A DNA stretch of 64,000 nucleotides from Zhihengliuella sp. ISTPL4 (GCF_002848265.1 NZ_CP025422.1:1392717-1456716); one strand, 5' to 3'. Shown: positions 46,365 to 55,441, counted from the stretch's first letter. Translations and numbers: made by a program. The notes: a model not told the origin generated them from the letters alone.

Positions 46365-47723
46365 TCATCCTTGCGGGAGCACCAAGCTCGTGGTGCTGGT
46401 GACGAGATGTCCGGCAGGAGAAGATTGCTCCCGCATGCCGGCTCGCTCGCTAACGTGCGCCGCACCCGGTAAGGCCTCGGGCGGAAGCGGGTAGAGCGCC
46501 CCGGGGTTGTGGAAGACAGTGGTGCCATCAATCCAGCGTTCCTCATATCCCTCACCCACCTGCTGACTGAATGGCACAACCTCGCCCGAGTTGTCTTCCG
46601 CGTAACGAGAACCGCGATGGAACGCCAACAGCGATGACTCCCCCATCCCCGCCGCGATGCCCATGCGATTGAACTTGCTGAGTGTCCCTGCTGCATTGAA
46701 GATCACGGCACTGATCCGCTCCGAATCAGGCAACTTAAAGAAACCGGACTCAAGCTCCTTCGTGCCCCATTTAAGTGTTCCGACGGGGACCTCGACCTGG
46801 CGGACGACTCCATCCCGCTCCACATCTTCGATGCGCACACCGTAGAGGTATTCGTACAGCGCGGGCTGGCTCCACGTCATCGACAGGTCCTGATGAAAGT
46901 CTTGCACAGCAATCACGAAGGGTATCTTCCGCGCTCCGGTTCGCTCCCAGTAGCGCTTTCTGAGCTTTGCAACAAGCGGGCCGGAGAAGCGAGTCGGCAG
47001 GTAGTTGTGCGCATAGTCAAAAAGCTCGTCAGCCGTCTCCGGCGGAACGGGCACGTTGTGCACTGGCGGCGGGTTCGCGGTCGTTGCCTCGACGTAGAAA
47101 TCTCCGAACACACCTCGTGCAAGGAAGTCTGGCGCGGGCTTGGGCTGTTCGACTCGTAGACCCGCCTCACGCATCAGCGCCCATACATATAGTTCCCACA
47201 CCCTGGCATCGAAGGCCGTGGTCTGAAACTGCTCGACGAAAGTTCCATCTTGGTTCTCGTACCAACGCATGGCGACCTCTATGAGGCGACGCGCAGCGAC
47301 GGCACTCGTCTGATCTCGTAGGTACTTGAATCGAACGTGCAAGCGATCCTCGTTCGAAGCCACTCTGAAGAAGTTCTCGGAAGGCCTCTCATCGCCTTGA
47401 GTGCGTGAGTTGTCGTAGTCCGCGTGAACATTCGCCATAGCTTCCGCAGTCGCATTCACCGCGGCACGTACATCTGCGTGTGGGCCTAGCAACCTGACTC
47501 CCCGATAGCGTCCAGAGAGGTCGGGAGCGAGCACGCAACTGTGGAGCTCGCGGTCGGTCAAGTCAACGAATAATACGCCGAGCACCTTAGCGGGTCGGAT
47601 CTCCAGCCACGCAACTTCCTTGGTCGGCGCAAGTGGGCCCGCCCCCCGGGCCCAGACCACGAAAGCGTTGAATCGCTGTTCGCTGATCTCCGAGATCTCG
47701 ACAGGTGTGTCGTTCGTATTCAC
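46365..47723 (-). CDS. Hypothetical protein with a PD-(D/E)xK-like nuclease core
   Basis: This 452-residue protein starts at a GTG with a strong GGAGGAGG site 7-8 bases upstream. The centre carries VWELYVWALMREAGL (about 175-189), APDFLARG with P198-D199, and FYVEATTANPP with E212-x-T214. The spacing and order are those of a restriction-endonuclease fold, with Thr where the catalytic Lys would be, so activity is uncertain. The C-terminal half (about 230-450) is of unknown family. It is divergent from the HEPN-like gene with a 154-base gap and convergent with the phosphoesterase operon. Confidence 0.5.
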   Translation of the reverse strand: MNTNDTPVEISEISEQRFNAFVVWARGAGPLAPTKEVAWLEIRPAKVLGVLFVDLTDRELHSCVLAPDLSGRYRGVRLLGPHADVRAAVNATAEAMANVHADYDNSRTQGDERPSENFFRVASNEDRLHVRFKYLRDQTSAVAARRLIEVAMRWYENQDGTFVEQFQTTAFDARVWELYVWALMREAGLRVEQPKPAPDFLARGVFGDFYVEATTANPPPVHNVPVPPETADELFDYAHNYLPTRFSGPLVAKLRKRYWERTGARKIPFVIAVQDFHQDLSMTWSQPALYEYLYGVRIEDVERDGVVRQVEVPVGTLKWGTKELESGFFKLPDSERISAVIFNAAGTLSKFNRMGIAAGMGESSLLAFHRGSRYAEDNSGEVVPFSQQVGEGYEERWIDGTTVFHNPGALYPLPPEALPGAAHVSERAGMREQSSPAGHLVTSTTSLVLPQG

Positions 47724-47877
47724 CGTCTGCCTCCTCCGCCACCTGCGACCAGAGTAGCGATGCACCCTGCTCGCCAGCCCGAAGTTGCACTGCCCCGCCT
47801 CAAGGCGTCGCCGGCAACGCGAACCATAGCCCGGCTGAAGCGGGCCGCGCCGGCCGCAGTCTCGATACGCTCGCTCC

Positions 47878-48816
47878 ATGTATTCGTTCCGCGTACCGCT
47901 GCATGTAGGAAACAGCAATCCGGACACCGCCGAGAGTCGACTCTCGCTATCAGAGTCGAACAGCGAGAGCATCTGGCTCCAGTCGAATGGGCCGCTCGCG
48001 GACGCCGAGAGAGCGGCGTTTTGCGGATCCGGCTACCCGACCGCTGAAATAGCGGAGCAACGGGCCAATGAACTTCTTCCGGCGCTGCGGCTCACTTCTT
48101 TACGCACAGGAATCTACTTCGACTTCTTGTCCCGCGAGGCATCCGCTGGGATGTCTGAGACCGCGCTGCGCGACCTCAATGAGGCTCTCCCGACAGGAGT
48201 TCGCGCTGCCCGCTTTCGCCCGGGGGTCACGGTGCACCTGACATCGGAGGACATCGTCGTGCCTCGACTGAGCGCAACAGTTCGCGCTCATACGCCCGCG
48301 CAGACCGTGGGCGCGACGTTCCAGCGCGCGATGCGCTCCGCGACCGCCTCACCGCACGGTTCTCTGGCATTCGACCTATATGTTGCCAGTTGGCGAATGC
48401 CCACGGATGACGCCCGTCTTCTCATGCTCACGTCCGCCGCCGAAGCCATGGTCGTCCGCAAGAAGGTCTCTAGTGAGGAACGAATCGCTCTTCGCCGACT
48501 TGCCGCCGTAGTCCGAGCCGATCAGACGCTGTCACCTATCAGTAAGAAGTCGTTGGAGAATCGGATCGGATCGTTGCACAAGGAGAGCATCAGCTCTGCG
48601 AGCGCCCGACTCGCAGACCGTTTGAACCCGCGCACCTTCTTGGATCGAACGGCGCGTGATTTCTTCAGCTATGCGTACGACGTCCGAAGTCGTCTCGTGC
48701 ATGGCGACGTCCCTCCTTCAAGCTCGGAGGTCGCGCTCGTGCTAGGCGCTCTCGGCGAGTTCGTACGAGAGCTCATAGAACTGGAGCTGTCGTCTCTCGA
48801 GACGGCACGTCCCTAA
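47878..48816 (+). CDS. Hypothetical protein with a C-terminal HEPN-like domain
   Basis: This 312-residue protein begins with ATG at 47878. The last 130 residues are helical and end with DFFSYAYDVRSRLVHGDVPP, containing R270-x4-H275, the RX4-6H motif of HEPN ribonucleases, in the arrangement of Apea-like HEPN domains. The N-terminal 150 residues have no recognised domain. HEPN proteins cut RNA in toxin-antitoxin and antiviral systems; no partner is obvious except the divergent nuclease-like gene. It is convergent with arsR. Confidence 0.6.
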   Translation: MYSFRVPLHVGNSNPDTAESRLSLSESNSESIWLQSNGPLADAERAAFCGSGYPTAEIAEQRANELLPALRLTSLRTGIYFDFLSREASAGMSETALRDLNEALPTGVRAARFRPGVTVHLTSEDIVVPRLSATVRAHTPAQTVGATFQRAMRSATASPHGSLAFDLYVASWRMPTDDARLLMLTSAAEAMVVRKKVSSEERIALRRLAAVVRADQTLSPISKKSLENRIGSLHKESISSASARLADRLNPRTFLDRTARDFFSYAYDVRSRLVHGDVPPSSSEVALVLGALGEFVRELIELELSSLETARP

Positions 48817-48832
48817 CCAGAGAGCGAGCCGG

Positions 48833-49189
48833 CTACTTGTCCTGTGGACTGGTCTCGACACCGGTCGGGAGGTACGCCACGTGGCCAAGCACGCCATCAA
48901 GCAGAGCCATGACGTGGTCGTCGTACAAGTCGTAGCGGACGTTGCGCCCGTCGCGATTTCCTGACACGAGGCCGAGCTCGCGCATCAGCCGTAGGTGGTT
49001 CGACACGGCTGTCTGACCAGCTCCCACAGCTTCGCAGAGCTGGGTGACGGTCAGCGACGATTGTCGCAGCGCGGTGAGGATCCGCAGCCGCACCGGAGAG
49101 GAGAGGCCGTGCATGACTTCCGCCAGCCGAACGGCTGCGCTCGACGGCAACATCGTCGCCGCATCGAAGTGCATGTCTCGCGTCACCAT
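48833..49189 (-). CDS. ArsR/SmtB-family metal-sensing repressor
   Basis: This 118-residue winged-helix repressor has SSPVRLRILTALRQ, a recognition helix region QTAVSNHLRLMRELGLV and the wing GNRDGRNVRYDLYD. The last helix carries D90-x-H92-x10-H103, matching three of four ligands of the alpha-5 site of CzrA/SmtB/NmtR sensors; the fourth position is Tyr106. A single Cys52 lies in the third helix. It thus probably senses Zn, Co or Ni rather than arsenic. It starts with ATG at 49189 and is divergent from an M23 peptidase gene, with a 22-bp palindrome between. The frame stays open far upstream to 50260 but that is a shadow of the M23 gene. Confidence 0.9.
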   Translation of the reverse strand: MVTRDMHFDAATMLPSSAAVRLAEVMHGLSSPVRLRILTALRQSSLTVTQLCEAVGAGQTAVSNHLRLMRELGLVSGNRDGRNVRYDLYDDHVMALLDGVLGHVAYLPTGVETSPQDK

Positions 49190-49228
49190 AGTGAGTCTAC
49201 GACGACGACACTCTCTCCGAATTGACGA

Positions 49229-49250
49229 TACATCACGAATTCGTGATGTA
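49229..49250. promoter_or_regulatory. 22-bp perfect palindrome, ArsR operator overlapping promoters
   Basis: The half-site TACATCACGAA is followed directly by its reverse complement. A plus-strand -35-like TTGACG (49222-49227) precedes it, and a -10-like sequence falls at its right end (GATGTA, 49245-49250), so bound repressor would block the divergent promoter region of arsR and the M23 gene. No other copy was found in the window. Confidence 0.8.
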
Positions 49251-49288
49251 ACTTGAAGGCGATATCCCAGCGATGAGGAGCCAAACGC

Positions 49289-50656
49289 GTGAGTCCGATA
49301 CGCCCGACAGCCGCTGATCTCGCTTCCGCGTCGGCTGCTGATGACTGCGGCTGTGCCCCGAAACCCGCCGAGAGGGATCGACTGTGGAAGCGCCCAATCA
49401 ATCGCCGCGGCGTCTTCGAGCTCGGCGCCTTGAGCGTGGTGGCGCTCGCAGCGTTCGGGGTCGGATCCGGCGTTTCCATCGCACATGCCGCAACGTACCC
49501 GTCGTGGGACGACGTTCAGCGCGCCAAGGGCAACGAGGCAGCGAAGGGTGTCGAAGTTCAACGCATCCAAGGCCTCATTCAGTCGCTGACGCAGAAGGTC
49601 GCTGACACCGAGGCCGCAGCACTGCTCGCATCCGACGAGTTCTACGCAGCGCAGCAACAGTACTTCGAGGCGATCCGGGTCGCAGACGACCTGCAGGCGC
49701 AAGCCGACGAACAGACCCTCATCGCTGAGGAGGCGTCGAGGAAAGCCGGACAGCTGGCGGCGCAGCTCTATCGCAACGGTGGCGACGACACCACGCTGCA
49801 GCTGTTCTTCGCAGGCTCTGCAGCCGAATCGGATGAGCTGCTGTCGCGATTGGGAACGCTCGACAAGTTCATGCAGCACAACCGCGCGGTCTACGACGAA
49901 GCAATCTCGTCGAAGAACGCGGCACAGTCGCTCACAGATCAGGCGGTCGTCGCTCGAGACGAGCGCGACCGACTGCAGCAGGTCGCGGAGCAGAAGATGA
50001 CAGCAGCGCAGGAAGCCGCAGACGCCGCACAGGCTGCGCTCGACGAGCAGACCACCTACCTCGAGACGCTGAAGGCACAGCTCGCGGCGCTTCAGGACAC
50101 GACCGCGCAAACGGTTGCCGCTTACCAGGCCGGCGTCGCAGCGCGTGCCGCGGAGGAGAAGGCTCGTCGGGAGAGAGAAGCCGCCGAAGCCGCGGCGAAC
50201 AGCGGCGGCAACGGGGGCGGAGGGGGCCAGGCCGGTAGCGGAGGGTGGGTTCGACCGCACGGTGGCGCACGCAGCTCGAGCTACGGTCCACGGACCCCGA
50301 TCTGCGGGCCCCAGGGCTGCTCATCGAGCTACCACTACGGCGCAGACCTGGCGAACGGATGCGGTGCGGCGATCTACGCCGCGAACTCGGGAACAGTCGA
50401 CTATGCCGGAGCCAACGGGAACTACGGCAACTACGTCCGTATTCAGCACGGTGGCGGCGTGAGCTCGGGCTATGCACACATCAAGCCGGGCGGAATCGCC
50501 GTTCGTCGCGGTCAGTGGGTCGAGTCGGGACAGGTCATCGCATACGCGGGCAACACCGGGCGATCCTTCGGGTGCCATCTGCACTTCGAGGTGTACCTCA
50601 ACGGTGGCTACACCAACCCGGTGCGTTTCATGGAGGACCGCGGCGTCTACGTGTGA
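49289..50656 (+). CDS. Secreted M23 peptidase with coiled coil (LytM/NlpD-like)
   Basis: This 455-residue protein starts at a GTG. It has a transmembrane or signal segment at about residues 45-68 (LGALSVVALAAFGVGSGVSIAHA). A long coiled coil follows (about 75-295, rich in Ala, Gln, Glu), then a Gly-rich linker and a C-terminal M23 domain. The M23 metal ligands are intact: HYGADLANG, and GCHLHFEVY with GYAHI between. It probably cleaves peptidoglycan cross-links outside the membrane. It is the only plus-strand gene in the metal/redox cluster and is likely controlled by the ArsR palindrome 39 bases upstream. Confidence 0.88.
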   Translation: MSPIRPTAADLASASAADDCGCAPKPAERDRLWKRPINRRGVFELGALSVVALAAFGVGSGVSIAHAATYPSWDDVQRAKGNEAAKGVEVQRIQGLIQSLTQKVADTEAAALLASDEFYAAQQQYFEAIRVADDLQAQADEQTLIAEEASRKAGQLAAQLYRNGGDDTTLQLFFAGSAAESDELLSRLGTLDKFMQHNRAVYDEAISSKNAAQSLTDQAVVARDERDRLQQVAEQKMTAAQEAADAAQAALDEQTTYLETLKAQLAALQDTTAQTVAAYQAGVAARAAEEKARREREAAEAAANSGGNGGGGGQAGSGGWVRPHGGARSSSYGPRTPICGPQGCSSSYHYGADLANGCGAAIYAANSGTVDYAGANGNYGNYVRIQHGGGVSSGYAHIKPGGIAVRRGQWVESGQVIAYAGNTGRSFGCHLHFEVYLNGGYTNPVRFMEDRGVYV

Positions 50657-50679
50657 GATAGCGCCGCGGCCCTACCGGA

Positions 50680-51687
50680 TCACGTCAGCCCGGAGTAGGA
50701 ATGGAGCCCCGGGAAGTAGATGTTCACGACGGTGAAGTTGAACAGCACTGCTGCGAACCCAACAATCGACAGCCACGCAGACCGGGAACCACGCCACCCC
50801 CGGGTGGCGCGCGCGTGGATGTACCCCGCGTAAAGGACCCAGATCACGAAGGTCCACACCTCTTTGACGTCGAATCCCCAGTAGCGACCCCACGAGTCGT
50901 TCGCCCAGATCGCTCCCGCGATGAGGGTGAAGCTCCAGAACATGAAGCCGACGATAGTGAAGCGGTACGCCAGGGTCTCCAGCGCGTCCGCGGACGGGAT
51001 CGTGCGAAGGAAGCGAGGACCGCGCTTCTGCTTTCGCGCATCCGGAGCGTCACTGAGGAGACGCTCGCGCCTACCCTGCATCAGTTGGGTGATTGACACG
51101 CCGCAGGCGAGAGCGAACAGAGCTGTGGCGAGCGAAGCCACGAACACGTGGATCACCAGCCACACGCTCTTCAGCGGATCCATCAGCGGCACAACCTCGA
51201 CATAGAAGCCGAGAGTCGCACCTCCGAGAAGCAGCACGGTCATTCCGAGCAGGAACGCGCCCAAGAATCGAAGATCGTACAGCCGCAGCACCACGAGGTA
51301 CACGGCGACGATGAGGAGCGTCCCGGTGAGCGCGAATTCGTACATGTTGGCCCACGGGACCCGCTCGGCCGCAATGCCTCTGCCGAGAGTTCCTCCTAGC
51401 TGGAAGAGGAACGCCAGAACCGTGAGCGACGTTCCGATTCGCGCCCACAAGCGTCGGGGTGGCCGCTGTAGAGCGGTGTCGGCGCCGGGGACATCCTCGG
51501 CGACCTCTTCGGATGAGGATGCCGGCCCACGCCCGCCGACGGTCGCCAATTTCCGCACGGGAACGGCAACCGGTGCGGCGCTGCGCTGCGCGAGGTCGAT
51601 GGTGTACGCGGTGAACGCGAGGAGGTAGGTGGCAATCGCGGTCCAGACGAGGAGGAGGGAGATGCCGTCGAGGCTGAGCTGATTCAT
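50680..51687 (-). CDS. ccsB: Cytochrome c biogenesis protein CcsB/CcsA (haem handling, system II)
   Basis: This 335-residue polytopic protein is of the CcsA/CcmC/CcmF haem-handling family. The tryptophan-rich signature is seen in IWANDSWGRYWGFDVKEVWT, with eight or so transmembrane helices and conserved histidines (for example LVIHVF) that hold haem. It works with ResB (Ccs1) to attach haem to apocytochromes c outside the membrane. It lies downstream of resB, CcdA and TlpA-like genes in the same orientation and ends 23 bases from the convergent M23 gene. Confidence 0.92.
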   Translation of the reverse strand: MNQLSLDGISLLLVWTAIATYLLAFTAYTIDLAQRSAAPVAVPVRKLATVGGRGPASSSEEVAEDVPGADTALQRPPRRLWARIGTSLTVLAFLFQLGGTLGRGIAAERVPWANMYEFALTGTLLIVAVYLVVLRLYDLRFLGAFLLGMTVLLLGGATLGFYVEVVPLMDPLKSVWLVIHVFVASLATALFALACGVSITQLMQGRRERLLSDAPDARKQKRGPRFLRTIPSADALETLAYRFTIVGFMFWSFTLIAGAIWANDSWGRYWGFDVKEVWTFVIWVLYAGYIHARATRGWRGSRSAWLSIVGFAAVLFNFTVVNIYFPGLHSYSGLT

Positions 51688-51726
51688 GACGGGTTCCTTT
51701 CGGTCGTGTCGTGCTGCTGGTCGTTG

Positions 51727-53403
51727 TCAGAAGTGGCCGGCGGGCTTCACAGGCTCCGCGCCGAGCGAAGTCGAGTGACGATGTGCGAGATCGTCGACCG
51801 CTCGTTGCAGCGTGGGGTCGTCGCCGCGCGCGAGGCCGGCGTACTCGATGTGGATGCCGTCGATCCCGTCGCGGGCTTTCACCCACACGCGACGCCGGGG
51901 TACGAACAGGCCTGCGAAGAGACCCACCATGGCAATCACCGAGAAGAGGAGCACTCCCCCACTGCTCGGATCTTGTTGGATCTGCAGCGAGGCGAATCGC
52001 TTCACTGGTTGTTGTTCCTCTGCGATCTCCCATGTGACGGACCCCCAGCCATTCGGGAGGTCAGCTGTGTCACCGGGTCGGAGTTCCAACGAGTCGGTGC
52101 CGCTGTCGCCGCCCGTCTCCTGGTCGAGTCCGCTCACGTCGAGCGTGTAGACGGAGCGCGGCGTGCCGTCGTCGATGCCGAGGTCCCCGCTGAAGACGTT
52201 GAAGGTGAGCACGGGATCGACGACGTCGGGGTAGATGGACGTGAACGCACCTGACGGGAGAGTGCCCTGCGTGGGGTAGAAGAACCCGACGAGCCCGACT
52301 TGCTTCGGTAGCCCGTCCGGGATTTTGATGATGCCCAGGGAGGTCATGTTCGAGTCCTGCGGCAGGAACGGCTGCGACTCACTGAACACGACGTCGCCGT
52401 CGCCGTTCCTCACGGTCAGCGTCGGGGCGTACCCGTTCCCCAGGAGGTAGATCCGGTCATTCGCAATCGTGGTCGGGTAGTTCACTCGAACGCTGCGCTC
52501 ACTGTCCTGCTCGCCCGGCTGGCGGACCGTGATCTGCGCATCGAAGTTCTCTGCCTGTCCCGCGCCCGGTGTGCCCGGCAGTCGATAGGCGACGCGGAAG
52601 TCGTCGAGCGTGAGCGAGTACGGAACAAGTCCCGCGCCGTCGACGAATCGTCCCGGGTTGAAGGACGAGTAGTCGCTCAAGGCATTCACGAACGTCGTCC
52701 CCTCCACCACGACTCGTTGTCCGGTGTACGCGAAGGATCCGCCTACTGCGACCGAGAGGAGCACCCCGACGAGCGCGACATGGAAGACGAGGTTGCCGGT
52801 CTCACGGAGGTAGCCGCGCTCTGCTGATACCGAGTAGGTGCCTCCCTGGTCGTAACGCTCGACGCGGTAACCGGATCTGCGCAGCATGTCGGAAGCCGCG
52901 GAGACAGCCCCCTCAGCATCGCCACCCTTCCCAGCGATGAACCTCTCGCGATGAGCGGGCAACCTCGACAGTCGGGACGGAGTGCGCGGAGGTCGTGACC
53001 GCAGCGCGACATAGTGGTGCTTCGCACGCGGGATCACACACCCGATGAGCGAGACGAACAGCAGAAGATGGATGGCGGAGAACCACGGTGAGATGTAGAC
53101 GTCGAACAGTCCAAGGCCGTCCGCGAGCGGGAACGCATCGGGGTTGTTCCTTCGCCATTGCACGACGCCGTTGGGGTCTGCGCTGCGTTGCGGGAACAGT
53201 GAACCGGGGATCGCTGCGACAGCGAGGAGCAGAAGCAGCAACAAGGCGGTGCGCATGCTCGTCAGTTGTGTCCACCCCCATCGCAGCCAGCCGGTCACGC
53301 TGAGCGCCGGGCTCGTCACCTCAGATGTTGCGCCGGTATCGGCGTGGTCGGCTGGCCGGAGCGGATCGCCCTTGGTGTCGGGGTCAGAGAGGGAGCGGGA
53401 CAT
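51727..53403 (-). CDS. resB: Cytochrome c biogenesis protein ResB (Ccs1)
   Basis: This 558-residue membrane protein has three N-terminal transmembrane helices (about residues 45-150). A large extracytoplasmic domain with RYDQGGTYSVSAERGYLRETG and GFFYPTQGTLPSGAFTSIYPD follows, and a last helix lies near residue 500. This is the Ccs1/ResB layout. It forms the haem-ligation complex with CcsB. The start overlaps the CcdA gene end by 20 bases, and 39 bases separate it from ccsB. Confidence 0.92.
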   Translation of the reverse strand: MSRSLSDPDTKGDPLRPADHADTGATSEVTSPALSVTGWLRWGWTQLTSMRTALLLLLLLAVAAIPGSLFPQRSADPNGVVQWRRNNPDAFPLADGLGLFDVYISPWFSAIHLLLFVSLIGCVIPRAKHHYVALRSRPPRTPSRLSRLPAHRERFIAGKGGDAEGAVSAASDMLRRSGYRVERYDQGGTYSVSAERGYLRETGNLVFHVALVGVLLSVAVGGSFAYTGQRVVVEGTTFVNALSDYSSFNPGRFVDGAGLVPYSLTLDDFRVAYRLPGTPGAGQAENFDAQITVRQPGEQDSERSVRVNYPTTIANDRIYLLGNGYAPTLTVRNGDGDVVFSESQPFLPQDSNMTSLGIIKIPDGLPKQVGLVGFFYPTQGTLPSGAFTSIYPDVVDPVLTFNVFSGDLGIDDGTPRSVYTLDVSGLDQETGGDSGTDSLELRPGDTADLPNGWGSVTWEIAEEQQPVKRFASLQIQQDPSSGGVLLFSVIAMVGLFAGLFVPRRRVWVKARDGIDGIHIEYAGLARGDDPTLQRAVDDLAHRHSTSLGAEPVKPAGHF

Positions 53404-54139
53404 TGATAATCACCTGCTGAAGTTGGGACATGAGAGCGGTCCAGAGGCCGGAGACCATCAGGATCCCGAGAGCGACGAGCATCGCTCCGCCGATGAGGTT
53501 GAGCGTGCGGACATGGCGTCGGAGGAAGGCGAGCGAGGAGGACGCCCATCCCCACCCGGCGGCGAGGACGATGAAGGGGATACCGAGGCCGAGGGAGTAC
53601 GCCAGCCCGAGCAGGCCGGCTCGAGCGGGGTCACCCAAGTTCCATGACATCGAGATTATTGCGGCGAGTGTCGGGCCGATGCAGGGTGTCCACCCCACTC
53701 CGAGTGCGAACCCCAGCAGCGGGGCGCCGACCAGACCTGCACGACTGCCGATCCGTGGGCGCATCGTTCGCTGCGCGACGCCGAAGAGTCCGATGAAGAC
53801 GAAGCCCATCACGATGATGACGACGCCGAACACCCTGGTGAGAATGTTCGCGTACTGCAGCAGCACGAAGCCGAACGCACCGCCGAGGATGGTCACGGCG
53901 ACGAAGACGGTCGTGAAACCTGCGATGAACAGCGCCACCCCCAGCATCAGTCGACCGCGGTGCGACTCTCGGCTTCCGCTCTTGCCCTGTTCTGGCCGCA
54001 CAGTTCCGCCGAGGTACCCCAGGTACCCGGGCACCAAAGGGAGGACGCACGGTGAGACGAAGGAGACGAGCCCGGCGAGGATCGCCACGGGGACGGCGAT
54101 CCACAGAACTCCGTCGACGATAAGCGTTCCAGGGTTCAT
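53384..54139 (-). CDS. ccdA: CcdA-type thiol:disulfide interchange membrane protein
   Basis: This 251-residue protein has six transmembrane helices and the two CcdA cysteines: SPCVLPLVPGYLGYLGG and GWTPCIGPTLAAI. It carries reducing equivalents from cytoplasmic thioredoxin across the membrane to the TlpA-like lipoprotein encoded just upstream. This keeps apocytochrome cysteines reduced. The ATG at 54139 overlaps the TlpA stop by 4 bases, and its end overlaps resB by 20. The longer upstream frame is a shadow. Confidence 0.93.
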   Translation of the reverse strand: MNPGTLIVDGVLWIAVPVAILAGLVSFVSPCVLPLVPGYLGYLGGTVRPEQGKSGSRESHRGRLMLGVALFIAGFTTVFVAVTILGGAFGFVLLQYANILTRVFGVVIIVMGFVFIGLFGVAQRTMRPRIGSRAGLVGAPLLGFALGVGWTPCIGPTLAAIISMSWNLGDPARAGLLGLAYSLGLGIPFIVLAAGWGWASSSLAFLRRHVRTLNLIGGAMLVALGILMVSGLWTALMSQLQQVIINVPLPL

Positions 54140-54801
54140 GGGACGCTCTCCTCGAGAACGTCCTCGACGAGCGTCGCGAGGATTGAGGCACTGTCGAGCT
54201 GACCGATGACGCGGGCGGCGACTCTGCCGGAGCGGTCGATGACCAGGGTGGTCGGCGTGGCTTGGATCGGCGTCACCTGAGCGAAGGCCAGCTTGACCTT
54301 GCCGTCGTTGACGTCGATCACGCTCGGATACGTGACGCCGTTGTCTTTGGCGAACGAGAGCGCGGTGGCGGGTTGGTCGTAGGTGTTCACCCCAAGAAAG
54401 GCCACGCCGTCGTCGCGATAGTCCTGCCACACCTGTTCGAGGTATGGCGCCTCGACGATGCAGGGGCCGCATGCGGCGTACCAGAAGTTCACGACGAGGA
54501 CGTCGCCGCGGTAGTCGTCACTCGCGACTTCCTCTTCGGTCTCCGTGACCCCTTCGAATGTCACCGGCTCTCCGCGCTCGTCTTGCGGGATCTCGACGAC
54601 TTGGAAGTCTCCCGCGATGAAGCCTTTCTCGTTGCCATCCCTGTACTGCTGGGAAAGGGAGTCGTTGGACGCGCACCCTGCGAGCAGGAGAAGGACGGGT
54701 ATGGAGGCGAGCACGGCGTGACGAATACGTCGTCGTCGGCCGTGATCCTGCGCGCTGGGGACGCCGGTGGCGGGTGGTCGGGGGACGGGCTCGCTGAGCA
54801 T
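54136..54801 (-). CDS. TlpA/ResA-like thioredoxin-fold lipoprotein
   Basis: This 221-residue protein has a basic N terminus, a hydrophobic segment and lipobox LLAGC with the lipidated Cys43. A thioredoxin fold follows with the active site ACGPC (WYAACGPCIVEAP) and the cis-Pro loop IQATPTTLVI. It is anchored outside the membrane and probably reduces apocytochrome c thiols as part of system II. It starts with ATG behind GAGGA and is the first gene of the tlpA-ccdA-resB-ccsB operon. Confidence 0.92.
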   Translation of the reverse strand: MLSEPVPRPPATGVPSAQDHGRRRRIRHAVLASIPVLLLLAGCASNDSLSQQYRDGNEKGFIAGDFQVVEIPQDERGEPVTFEGVTETEEEVASDDYRGDVLVVNFWYAACGPCIVEAPYLEQVWQDYRDDGVAFLGVNTYDQPATALSFAKDNGVTYPSVIDVNDGKVKLAFAQVTPIQATPTTLVIDRSGRVAARVIGQLDSASILATLVEDVLEESVP

Positions 54802-54966
54802 AGGTTCCTCTTCGGATCTGAATCTCGTTTGGCAGGGCAGAGCCGGTGGTTATCGGGCTCATGCCTCGCGCCCGGGCCATCAGTGCTCGACGAGGAGCGG
54901 GTCCCGGGGCGACGTCGCGTCTCGCTCCCGAGTGACGAGCATGACGACGGCGTGAATCGAGGAAGC

Positions 54967-55395
54967 TCAGGTCCGCGACACGCGGAGTTTCGTGAGAGAG
55001 GGGGCGGTGGCCCTCATCGCGATGCTCGGAAGAAGTCGACGTATCAGGTGAGACCTGATACGTCCCGGGTTCATTAGAGGCATTGGCCGACGCAGAGCGC
55101 TGAGGAGCAGGAGAAGTACTCCGCAGAACAGTCCGAGAGCGCACGCAACGGGGCCCATGCCGATACTCGATGCAGAGGGCTCCCCCGCCGACGCAACCGA
55201 GGGCGCGTCCGGCGCAGCGTTTCGTGCATCGAGCGCCGAGGGATCGTCGACGCCGACGGACGTCGATGCATCAGGTGTCGCCTGATATGGAGCGCAGGCG
55301 ACGCCCAACACGAGCAACAGTGACGCCATGACCACGACAATCACACCGACGGCAAACGGCGATGTCGCCGCCTTTCGCCCTAGACGAGGGTTCAT
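54967..55395 (-). CDS. Small two-TM protein of unknown function (paralogue of 62143-62553)
   Basis: This 142-residue protein has an N-terminal transmembrane segment (VGVIVVVMASLLLVLGVACA). A Ser/Thr/Asp/Ala-rich extracytoplasmic linker, a second helix (GPVACALGLFCGVLLLLLSAL) and a basic tail ending LTKLRVSRT complete it. The order of these parts, the Cys-containing helix and the tail are shared with the gene at 62143, so the two are probably paralogues. The ATG at 55395 is used; longer frames upstream are shadows of the M23 gene. Function unknown. Confidence 0.6.
   Translation of the reverse strand: MNPRLGRKAATSPFAVGVIVVVMASLLLVLGVACAPYQATPDASTSVGVDDPSALDARNAAPDAPSVASAGEPSASSIGMGPVACALGLFCGVLLLLLSALRRPMPLMNPGRIRSHLIRRLLPSIAMRATAPSLTKLRVSRT
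55038..55064. repeat. 12-bp perfect inverted repeat inside the small membrane protein gene
   Basis: GACGTATCAGGT (55038-55049) and ACCTGATACGTC (55053-55064) flank the 3 bases GAG. A shorter copy of the same core (ATCAGG/CCTGAT, 55270-55286) lies 220 bases away in the same gene. They could be operator-like sites or an RNA hairpin. Confidence 0.5.
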
Positions 55396-55441
55396 CGCCC
55401 CGCCTCTCAGGTCGAGGTCATCAAGCGGGACGCGCCGGAGC

